A program made the translations under genes and the position numbers. Below, one piece after another: positions 1 through 5,736 of a stretch of DNA of 5,736 nt (the stretch's first letter is position 1; each line of letters opens with the position of its first letter). The stretch covers positions 1 to 5,736 of the forward strand of contig CAMPGT010000251.1 of NCBI GenBank assembly GCA_946885665.1. Direction: 5' to 3'. The DNA is from an uncultured Chitinophagaceae bacterium. Its GTDB lineage: Bacteria > Bacteroidota > Bacteroidia > Chitinophagales > Chitinophagaceae. The notes beneath the pieces are model-generated. The model was given only the letters and a program-made list of their open reading frames with translations. It ran no database searches and was not told the DNA's origin.

Positions 1-1
1 C

Positions 2-1231
2 TACGCCGTTCCAAACGACAAGGACATTTGGCCGAACATCGAGGCTGATTTTTTGTTCGCCATGGAAAATTTGCCCGAAACCTGGGCGGAGACCGGCCGT
101 GTCAATAAATGGGCAGCCGCTTCCTACCTTGCCAAAACCTACGTTTATCAGCAGAAATGGCCGGAGGCGAAAGTGATTTTCGACCAGGTCATTACACAGG
201 GCAAAACGACGAACGGACTGACGTACGATCTTACTCCTAATTTCCAGGACAATTTTGACGCAGCCACTGAAAACAACCAGGAATCGGTGTTTGTGGTACA
301 AATGGTCCCTAATCTTGGTACCAATGATGTTTCCAATTCAAACGGTGGCGATCTGCTCAATTATCCTGTCACCATTTTCTCCTGCTGTGGTATTTATATC
401 CCTTCACAGGATCTTGTGAATTCATTCCGGACCACCGCGCAGGGCCTTCCGCTGGTAGATACCTATAATCAATTTCCTGTGAAGAGCGACCAGGGGATCA
501 ATTCCGACCAATCGTTTACGCCTGATGCAGGACCACTGGATCCAAGGCTCGACTGGACGGTAGGGCGCCGCGGTATTCCGTATCTCGACTGGGGTGTTCA
601 CGAGGGTAAGGCGTGGATCAGGGACCAGGCGGAAGCCGGGCCGTATTCACCGGTGAAAAATGTTCACAGGCGTGCAACGCAGGGTGAATATGCCAATTAT
701 GCTTCATGGGCCCCCGGCAATGCGATCAACTTAAACATCATCCGTTTCGCAGATGTTTTGCTGCTGGCGGCAGAAACAGAGGCGCAGCTTAACCATCTGG
801 GAACAGCAGAGGAATATGTGAACAGGGTAAGAAACCGGGCTGCAAATCCGGGAAGCATCGTTTACCAATATGAAGACAATAGTGATCCTACCGGTCCCAG
901 GTCCGCAGTGCCGGCAGCGAATTACGTTATCCATCCCTACCCCGCAGGTACGTTCGAAACGCAGGGCAAAGAGCTTTCATTAAAGGCCATCTACCATGAG
1001 CGGAAACTTGAATTGGGACTCGAAGGACACCGGTATTACGATATTTCAAGGTGGGGCATTGCAGACCAGGTGATGAAAGCGTACTACGAGTATGAATCTC
1101 CGTTAACAACAGACCTTATGGGCGCTTTTTTTACCAAAGGGAAAAATGAATATTATCCCATTCCCCAGGCACAAATCGATCTTACCACCTCAGGCGGTGT
1201 ATCGAGTCTGACACAAAATCCCAATTATTAA
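2..1231 (+). CDS. SusD/RagB-family outer-membrane nutrient-binding lipoprotein, C-terminal part (5' end outside window)
   Basis: The frame is open from base 2 to the stop at 1229-1231, giving 409 residues. The first in-window ATG (53) is not the true start, because the reading continues upstream in the same frame with typical SusD sequence (IEADFLFAMENLPET). Full SusD proteins are usually about 500-600 residues, so roughly the N-terminal quarter, with the lipoprotein signal, is missing. Family marks visible: the helical TPR-like segment VNKWAAASYLAKTYVYQ followed by KWPEAK (about 101-174), the ATENNQESVF segment (about 265-294), the INLNIIRFADVLLLAAE motif (about 725-775), HRYYDISRWG (1028-1057), and the ending YYPIPQAQIDL...LTQNPNY. 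In the family, SusD is a surface lipoprotein that lids a TonB-dependent SusC channel and binds oligosaccharide. SusC would be expected immediately upstream. The substrate cannot be deduced. Family assignment is very secure. Confidence 0.95.
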   Translation, partial: YAVPNDKDIWPNIEADFLFAMENLPETWAETGRVNKWAAASYLAKTYVYQQKWPEAKVIFDQVITQGKTTNGLTYDLTPNFQDNFDAATENNQESVFVVQMVPNLGTNDVSNSNGGDLLNYPVTIFSCCGIYIPSQDLVNSFRTTAQGLPLVDTYNQFPVKSDQGINSDQSFTPDAGPLDPRLDWTVGRRGIPYLDWGVHEGKAWIRDQAEAGPYSPVKNVHRRATQGEYANYASWAPGNAINLNIIRFADVLLLAAETEAQLNHLGTAEEYVNRVRNRAANPGSIVYQYEDNSDPTGPRSAVPAANYVIHPYPAGTFETQGKELSLKAIYHERKLELGLEGHRYYDISRWGIADQVMKAYYEYESPLTTDLMGAFFTKGKNEYYPIPQAQIDLTTSGGVSSLTQNPNY

Positions 1232-1292
1232 AGTATTTCATCGATAGAAAAAATCGCTTTTTACTATTCTCATTCATTCGAAAAAAAATATA
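1232..1292 (+). other. A/T-rich spacer between the susD-like gene and the isomerase gene
   Basis: This 61-base spacer has no coding potential. It contains an imperfect hairpin (listed separately) and ends in a run of eight A (1281-1288) followed by TATA just before the ATG at 1293. No Shine-Dalgarno sequence is present, and an A-rich leader directly before the start codon is typical of Bacteroidota translation initiation. I see no convincing Bacteroidota promoter (TTG plus TAnnTTTG) here, so read-through from the susD-like gene is the simplest reading. Confidence 0.6.
1244..1267 (+). other. Imperfect RNA hairpin in the spacer after the susD-like gene
   Basis: ATAG (1244-1247) pairs with CTAT (1264-1267), and AAAAA (1249-1253) pairs with TTTTT (1258-1262), with an A/A mismatch (1248/1263) and loop TCGC (1254-1257). 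The stem is A/T-rich, so it is probably weak, and it is not followed by a U-tract, so it is not a standard intrinsic terminator. It could be a partial attenuator or an mRNA processing or stability element that lowers downstream expression relative to susCD. Chance occurrence in A/T-rich DNA is also plausible. Confidence 0.3.
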
Positions 1293-2141
1293 ATGGCAAA
1301 ATACAGGATCAGCTTAAACATGGAGTTCTGCCGCAGTGCAGATAAAGGATTTGAAGAAGGTGTGAAAATCGCTTCGGAACTGGGATATAAGTATATAGAA
1401 CCGATGGTTCATACAGGTTGGGAGCTTTTGAGTGAGGTGCAATATTTTCATTCTTTTTCTATGGAGGAAGATACGCTGCTGATGAAAGAGATCTGTGATA
1501 AGTACAAGATTAAGATCAGCAGTATCAGCGGACATAGCCCGCTGATGAAACCAGAGGCTGCGGTGAGCCGCCTCACAAGAGCCATTATTCTGGCGGATGC
1601 GTTGCAGGCGCCGTTTGTCAACACCGATGAGATGGTGAAGCCGGAATGGATGGATGACGAATTCGCTCACCAGGCGATGAAATATTCGCTTACAAAAGCA
1701 AAGCTTGTTGCCGCCAGGCATAAAGTCTTCGTGTGCATAGAACCGCATGGTGAGTATACGAAGACCGCTGAAGGGCTGTTGAAAATTGTTAACCTCGTGC
1801 CGTCTCCCTGGATCGGGGTAAACTGGGATACAGGCAACTCTTATCTTGCAGGCGTTGAAGATCCTTATGATGGCCTCACCCAGGTTCGGGACAAAGTGCT
1901 GCACATTCACGCCAAAGATATCAGTATGGAACAGAGCCTCAGTGACAGGGGCAGTGTTACCGGCACGCCTGTTGGGTGCGCTTGCGGCGAAGGAATGGTA
2001 CAATGGGAGAAGGTGTTTGCAATACTCGAACCGGTAGACCGGGAAATATTTCTCAGCGTTGAGTGCGGAAAGATCGATGAAGCCGAAAGAAGCCTGGCGT
2101 TTCTCGAAAAATCACTGGGTAAATTGCTTATCAAAGACTAA
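1293..2141 (+). CDS. Sugar phosphate isomerase/epimerase (xylose-isomerase-like TIM barrel)
   Basis: This 282-residue protein has the usual size for the family and no signal peptide (MAKYRISLNMEF start), so it should be cytoplasmic. It matches the AP-endonuclease-2/xylose-isomerase-like TIM-barrel superfamily. The expected metal and substrate ligand motifs occur in order: IEPHGE with E150, NWDTGN with D179, HIHAKD with H204 and H206, and SVECG with E257. The stretch GTPVGCACGEG before the last strand also resembles Bacteroidota members. The family uses a divalent metal to isomerise, epimerise or dehydrate sugars and keto-sugars, and the exact reaction here cannot be assigned. The start at 1293 follows an A-rich leader. 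The gene ends 28 bases before the ThuA/dehydrogenase gene, suggesting co-transcription and a role on a product of that enzyme or on sugar brought in by SusCD (inference). Confidence 0.9.
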   Translation: MAKYRISLNMEFCRSADKGFEEGVKIASELGYKYIEPMVHTGWELLSEVQYFHSFSMEEDTLLMKEICDKYKIKISSISGHSPLMKPEAAVSRLTRAIILADALQAPFVNTDEMVKPEWMDDEFAHQAMKYSLTKAKLVAARHKVFVCIEPHGEYTKTAEGLLKIVNLVPSPWIGVNWDTGNSYLAGVEDPYDGLTQVRDKVLHIHAKDISMEQSLSDRGSVTGTPVGCACGEGMVQWEKVFAILEPVDREIFLSVECGKIDEAERSLAFLEKSLGKLLIKD

Positions 2142-2169
2142 TTCAGTTACCATCATCAAATTTGCGTGC

Positions 2170-2247
2170 ATGTTGTCCTCTATTCGGAAAATTGTATCTG
2201 TTATTATTTTCTCTCTCCTGGTTTCCACTTTTCCAAACATATCCTGT
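2170..2247 (+). other. Signal peptide, possible lipoprotein type (residues 1-26 of the fusion protein)
   Basis: The segment has a basic n-region (R6, K7), a hydrophobic stretch IVSVIIFSLLVSTF and a Cys at residue 26 preceded by N-I-S. A Sec signal is clear. Lipidation at C26 is uncertain because the usual Leu/Val/Ile at -3 is replaced by Asn. The residues after the Cys (APPDAE) are not a strong acidic surface-export signal, so periplasmic location, soluble or anchored, is the more cautious reading. Confidence 0.7.
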
Positions 2248-5200
2248 GCGCCGCCGGATGCTGAAGTAAGGATATTGGTTTTCAGTAAAACTGCCGGTTT
2301 CAGGCATATTGATGCCATCGACGCAGGCATAGCCGCGTTGAAAAAGCTGGGGCATGAACTGGGATATGTAATAGATACCACCGAGGATGCCAGCCGCTTC
2401 AATGAACAGAATTTATCACGATACAGTGCTGTGGTTTTCCTGAACGTGTCCGGCGACGTTTTTGATTTCGGCCAGCGCGAAGCTTTCCAGCGATATATTC
2501 AGGCGGGTGGAGGTTTCCTGGCCGTTCATGGCCCTACCGATGCAGAAAGGGAGTGGCCGTGGTACGGGCAGTTGATCGGAGCGTATTTCCGCAGTCATCC
2601 GTCCAATCCCAATGTTCAGACAGGAACCTATGTGGTTGTTGACAGAAACCACCCGGCTACCGATTCGTTACCGGGGCGGTTCGAGCGGGAAGATGAATTC
2701 TATGACTTTGATATGGTAAATCCTTCCGTGAAGGTGCTGGTGACAATTGATGAGAAGACCTACCAGGGAGGTAAAACGGGCGATAATCATCCTGCCGTAT
2801 GGTACCATGATTTTGACGGTGGCCGTTCTTTTTATTCTGCCATGGGCCATACTATAGAATCCTACAAAGATCCCTTCTTTCTCCAGATACTGAGTGGTGG
2901 TCTGGAGTATGTCACTGGCGGGAAGGAGCCGGTTAAACTGGATTATTCCCGGTCGATTCCCGAACAAAGCCGTTTCAGCAGGGTCACACTTGCAGAGAAA
3001 CTGGATGAGCCCATGCACCTGGCTATTGCGAAGGACGGAAAAGTCTTTTTTGCACAACGCAGAGGTGAAATTGTAGAATTCGACCCGGCCACTCACCGGT
3101 CCCGAACCATCGGGACCGTTCCCGTATCGGCGCGATATGAAGATGGCCTGCTGGGTATAACCCTGCATCCGGCCTTCAACGACAATAGACAATTATTTGT
3201 TTATTATACTGCTCCGGGCGGGCAGGTTTTTCACACTTCGCGTTTTACACTGCGCAAAGACGGAACGCTTGACCTCAGTTCGGAAAAAGTATTGCTCGAA
3301 ATTCCAAAGGATATTCTTGACGGGAGCCATACCGGTGGCGGGTTGCTGTTCGATCCTAACGGAAGCGGCAACCTTTATATAACGGTGGGGGATAACAGCA
3401 GTCCACGCAATTGGGGATATGCACCGATTGATGAACGCAAGGGGCGTGAACACTGGGATGCGCAGCGGTCGGCTGGTAATGCTAATGATCTGCGCGGGAA
3501 GATCTTGCGCATTCACCCGGAAAACGACGGTACCTACACCATCCCGGAGGGAAATCTTTTTCCGCCCGGAACCAAGGGAACGAGACCGGAGATTTATACG
3601 ATGGGGCATCGTCAGCCCTGGCGTATCTCTATTGACAGCAAAACCGGCTGGCTGTATGAGGGAGAGGTTGGTCCGGATGCGAACAGCGATTCATCCGGCC
3701 TGGGTCCTATGGGACATGACGAATTTAACCAGATACGCAAGGCCGGTAATTATGGCTGGCCCTATTTCGTGGCGGATAATAAGGCGTATTGGGATTATGA
3801 TTTTGAAACGGGAAAGTCGGGCGAGCGTTTCGATGCGGCCAGACCGGTTAACCATTCGGTACATAATACCGGCATCCAGGAATTGCCGCCGGCCCAAAAA
3901 GCTTTTATCTGGTATCCCTATAGGGTTTCGAAGGAGTTTCCTTTGATGGAAAGTGGTGCTCGCAGCGCCACAGGCGGACCGGTATTCCGAAAAGCCGATT
4001 TCAACAATGCCGAAAATATATTTCCGGATTATTACGAAGGGAAATGGTTTATTACCGACTGGCTGCGAGGATGGATAAATGTTGTATCGATGGATGAAGC
4101 CGGGAATTACCAATCCATGGAACGCTTTCTGCCAGGGCAGTTGTTCAATAACCCGATCGATATGCAATTTGGCCCGGATGGCAGCTTGTATATGCTTGAA
4201 TACGGGAAAGGATGGTTTCGCGCGAACGATGACGCCAGACTGATCAAAATTGTTTACCACGCCGGCAACCGCATTCCTGTTGCGAAAGTCACCGCCAGCA
4301 GTAGGGCAGGAGCTGTTCCTTTCAGTGTTAGCCTGTCGCCGAAAGGAACCGTAGACGCCGATCAGGATGAACTGAAATATGACTGGAAGGTTTTGTCGAA
4401 CAACGGCGAACAAGTGTATAGTTCCCAGGATTCCAACGCCGCGTTTGTTCTTGACAAACCAGGAGTATTTACCGCCCAACTCACCGTAAAGGATCATCGC
4501 GGCGGAGTGGATACCTCACAAATTGCCCTGGTGGCAGGAAATGACCTTCCTGAAATTTCCCTGGAGATCACGCAGGGCAACAGTACCTTTTTCTTTCCCG
4601 GTAAAAAAATTGGATACAAAGTGCGCGTGACGGATAAGGAGGACGGCGAATCTGCTAATGGTACGGTAAATGGCAGACCAGTAAACGTTACGATGGACTA
4701 CGTCGCTGGTGGATATACGCAACTGTTGGGAGACCCGGATCCATCAAAACCGCTGGCGTCCACTGATGCTGTTAGCCTATTCGGGGGCATGATCCTTAAT
4801 TCAAGCGATTGTTATTCTTGCCACACGATCGACAAAAAATCAGCCGGGCCATCCTTTAAACAAATTGCAGCAAGGTATAAATCGGAACCGGATGCCGCTG
4901 GCCTTCTGGTGCAAAAAATCATTCATGGCGGAAGCGGAAACTGGGGCGAAGTGGCCATGAGCGCTCATCCGGATTTGGAACCAGGTAAGGCTAAGCAGAT
5001 GGTCAGCTTTATTTTGAGTTTATCAGGGGCAGCAAAAAAATCACTTCCCCTGGAGGGAAGCTATACGCTGAATATTCCTGCCGTTAGAAGACAGCGCGGT
5101 GAATCTTTACCCGGAACTGATGTATTTGTGCTGAGAGCCTCATATACTGATTCGGGTCGCCACAATTTGCCCGGTGAGCATGTTGAACAATATTTAGTAC

Positions 5201-5607
5201 TCAGAAATCCGCAGGTAAGCCCTGCCCGCGCGGATCAGTTCCATGACGTCATGAAATTAAAAGTGCCGGGATATTCCACGGAGATGGTATTGACTTACGG
5301 TTCCTCCGCCTGGTATGGATTTAGATCACTCGACCTTACGGGGATCAGTGAGATAGGACTGGAAGTATCTGCTGCCGGTGGTGGAAAAGTTCAGGTTAGG
5401 ATCGATGCGCCGGACGGTCCCATCATTGCCGAATCGGAGGAGATATCGCCGCGGCAGAAATTTTCGAACGATCAGCCCTTGCGCCTTCGGCTTAAGAAAA
5501 CCCGCGGCAAACATGATTTGTTTATTGTATCCAAAAATGACAGCGTCAGCAAAAGTGATATAAGTTTCAGCTTTACAGGTGTTCGATTTATTAACGAGTC
5601 CCAATAG
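2170..5607 (+). CDS. Exported ThuA / PQQ-dependent sugar dehydrogenase / PKD / cytochrome c / carbohydrate-binding-like fusion protein
   Basis: I choose ATG 2170 (1145 residues) because it begins a signal peptide (MLSSIRK, then a hydrophobic core to about residue 21). The in-frame ATG at 2059 would lie inside the isomerase gene and bury this signal. Cys26 in NISC could be lipidated, but Asn at -3 makes a poor lipobox. Domains: ThuA, about 34-252 (FSKTAGFRH 38-46, AVHGPTD with H120, HP 143-144, MGHT with H227); glucose/sorbosone-dehydrogenase propeller, about 270-697 (EDGLLG 324-329, SHTGGG 386-391, ANDLRGKILRI 438-448, GHRQPWR 479-485, GEVGPDA 498-504, NPIDMQFGPDG 661-671); PKD, about 702-792; a further Ig-like linker to about 855; cytochrome c, about 863-955 (CYSCH 881-885, probable axial M930); and a CBM6-like beta domain, about 1018-1142. 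Likely role: extracytoplasmic sugar oxidation with transfer of electrons to the attached haem. The role of the ThuA domain is less certain. It is probably co-transcribed with the isomerase gene. Confidence 0.92.
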   Translation: MLSSIRKIVSVIIFSLLVSTFPNISCAPPDAEVRILVFSKTAGFRHIDAIDAGIAALKKLGHELGYVIDTTEDASRFNEQNLSRYSAVVFLNVSGDVFDFGQREAFQRYIQAGGGFLAVHGPTDAEREWPWYGQLIGAYFRSHPSNPNVQTGTYVVVDRNHPATDSLPGRFEREDEFYDFDMVNPSVKVLVTIDEKTYQGGKTGDNHPAVWYHDFDGGRSFYSAMGHTIESYKDPFFLQILSGGLEYVTGGKEPVKLDYSRSIPEQSRFSRVTLAEKLDEPMHLAIAKDGKVFFAQRRGEIVEFDPATHRSRTIGTVPVSARYEDGLLGITLHPAFNDNRQLFVYYTAPGGQVFHTSRFTLRKDGTLDLSSEKVLLEIPKDILDGSHTGGGLLFDPNGSGNLYITVGDNSSPRNWGYAPIDERKGREHWDAQRSAGNANDLRGKILRIHPENDGTYTIPEGNLFPPGTKGTRPEIYTMGHRQPWRISIDSKTGWLYEGEVGPDANSDSSGLGPMGHDEFNQIRKAGNYGWPYFVADNKAYWDYDFETGKSGERFDAARPVNHSVHNTGIQELPPAQKAFIWYPYRVSKEFPLMESGARSATGGPVFRKADFNNAENIFPDYYEGKWFITDWLRGWINVVSMDEAGNYQSMERFLPGQLFNNPIDMQFGPDGSLYMLEYGKGWFRANDDARLIKIVYHAGNRIPVAKVTASSRAGAVPFSVSLSPKGTVDADQDELKYDWKVLSNNGEQVYSSQDSNAAFVLDKPGVFTAQLTVKDHRGGVDTSQIALVAGNDLPEISLEITQGNSTFFFPGKKIGYKVRVTDKEDGESANGTVNGRPVNVTMDYVAGGYTQLLGDPDPSKPLASTDAVSLFGGMILNSSDCYSCHTIDKKSAGPSFKQIAARYKSEPDAAGLLVQKIIHGGSGNWGEVAMSAHPDLEPGKAKQMVSFILSLSGAAKKSLPLEGSYTLNIPAVRRQRGESLPGTDVFVLRASYTDSGRHNLPGEHVEQYLVLRNPQVSPARADQFHDVMKLKVPGYSTEMVLTYGSSAWYGFRSLDLTGISEIGLEVSAAGGGKVQVRIDAPDGPIIAESEEISPRQKFSNDQPLRLRLKKTRGKHDLFIVSKNDSVSKSDISFSFTGVRFINESQ
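3097..3118 (+). repeat. Perfect 9-bp inverted repeat (hairpin) inside the dehydrogenase domain
   Basis: CGGTCCCGA (3097-3105) and TCGGGACCG (3110-3118) are exact reverse complements separated by the four bases ACCA. Seven of the nine pairs are G-C, so a stable hairpin is predicted in the mRNA. It lies in the coding region for residues around RSRTIGTV (about 310-317), in the first part of the dehydrogenase propeller. It is not followed by a T-run, so it is not a terminator. It may be chance or a translational pausing element. Confidence 0.5.
4741..5034 (+). other. Cytochrome c domain within the fusion protein
   Basis: The haem attachment motif CYSCH (C881, C884, H885) follows the segment VSLFGGMILNSSD, typical of class I cytochrome c domains of this fusion family. 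About 45 residues later, GGSGNWGEVAM ends in M930, the probable sixth haem ligand. The next residues are S-A-H-P, where many relatives have P-P/A-H/N-P. The helix KQMVSFILSL closes the domain. Haem would be attached by the cytochrome c maturation system outside the cytoplasm, which agrees with the signal peptide. Domain limits are approximate. Confidence 0.88.
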
Positions 5608-5736
5608 GTGGCACCATTTTATGTTTCGTAAAAGTAAGGATTACGCGAAGTCACCGCCCAAATCTTCTACTTGCACCGCAAGCCGGTAAAGATGAGCAGA
5701 AGCTTCGATGGCCTGGCTGCGCTGATCCGCACCGAA
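5608..5736 (+). pseudogene. IS66-family TnpB-like accessory protein, N-terminal fragment with disrupted reading frame, runs off the right edge
   Basis: Bases 5650-5736 read without stops as VTAQIFYLHRKP followed by VKMSRSFDGLAALIRTE. This resembles the N-terminus of IS66 TnpB (Orf2), whose hallmark is a Tyr/Leu-rich strand, then P-x-D-M-R-K-S-F-D-G-L. In this frame the nearest upstream stop is TAA 5635-5637, and no ATG, GTG or TTG lies between it and the match. The only ATG nearby (5621, with AGGTGG 10 bases upstream) is one frame off and stops at 5687-5689 after 22 residues. One extra base near AAGGA (5636-5640) would join MFRKSK to GLREVTAQ and restore an open frame. So this is a frameshifted remnant, a start created elsewhere, or a sequencing error. 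No upstream tnpA, terminal inverted repeat or target duplication is visible. TnpB is an accessory protein of unsettled role in IS66 transposition. The family call is fairly good; the pseudogene status is tentative because only the N-terminus is visible. Confidence 0.65.

Noticed and set aside
388..399. Adjacent cysteines (SCCG) in the SusD-like protein as a possible metal or redox site
   Set aside because: A GCCG-like segment before the PSQDLVNSF motif is, as I recall, common in this SusD subfamily, so it is not unusual.
1314..2003. Long open frame on the minus strand (229 codons) opposite the isomerase gene
   Set aside because: It lies wholly antisense to a gene with clear family motifs, and its translation shows no recognisable domain. 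It is a codon-bias shadow.
2158..2165. CAAATTTG resembling a Bacteroidota -7 promoter element before the fusion gene
   Set aside because: It lacks the leading T of TAnnTTTG, has no -33 TTG at proper spacing that I can support, and sits only a few bases from the ATG.
2059..2169. Upstream in-frame ATG (2059) as the start of the fusion protein
   Set aside because: It would overlap the end of the isomerase gene by 83 bases and put 37 polar residues before a clear signal peptide. ATG 2170 fits far better.
3691..4497. Long minus-strand open frame (268 codons) opposite the dehydrogenase and PKD regions
   Set aside because: It is antisense to strongly conserved dehydrogenase motifs, has no recognisable domain and has no leader of its own.
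5242..5253. Perfect 12-base palindrome CATGACGTCATG
   Set aside because: It lies inside the coding sequence of the C-terminal domain, and about one such palindrome is expected by chance in a window this size.
5621..5689. Separate 22-residue small protein from ATG 5621
   Set aside because: Its sequence is unrelated to anything I recognise and it overlaps the TnpB-like reading in another frame. It is better explained as the shifted start of the broken TnpB.

Overview
The window looks like a sugar-utilisation locus of a Bacteroidota bacterium, probably an environmental member of the Chitinophagaceae/Cytophagales type. This rests on a SusD/RagB outer-membrane glycan-binding protein, A/T-rich leaders without clear Shine-Dalgarno sequences, moderate GC content, and a very large ThuA/PQQ-dehydrogenase fusion of a kind common in that phylum. 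The genus cannot be fixed from the sequence. All genes lie on the + strand.

Layout: (1) Bases 2-1231 are the C-terminal ~409 codons of a SusD-like protein whose start, and presumably its SusC partner, lie left of the window. (2) A 61-base A/T-rich spacer holds an imperfect hairpin. (3) Bases 1293-2141 encode a cytoplasmic TIM-barrel sugar isomerase/epimerase of the xylose-isomerase-like superfamily with a complete set of candidate metal ligands. (4) After a 28-base spacer, bases 2170-5607 encode a 1145-residue exported protein. It joins a ThuA domain, a PQQ-dependent glucose/sorbosone-dehydrogenase-type beta-propeller, a PKD domain, a single-haem cytochrome c domain and a C-terminal carbohydrate-binding-like beta domain. 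(5) Fourteen bases after its stop begins the N-terminal part of an IS66-family TnpB-like coding region whose reading frame is broken near the start and which runs off the right edge.

Working model (inference): the SusCD pair captures a carbohydrate at the cell surface. The fusion protein binds and oxidises it outside the cytoplasm, passing electrons from PQQ to its own haem. The isomerase/epimerase then processes an imported, possibly oxidised, sugar. The tight same-strand spacing of the last two genes supports co-transcription. The substrate cannot be named. The fusion architecture is known in Bacteroidota, so I do not claim a wholly new system. The points most worth checking are the one-polypeptide electron path, the Gln at a usual PQQ-contact Asn position, the intragenic 9-bp hairpin, and the broken IS66 fragment at the 3' boundary.
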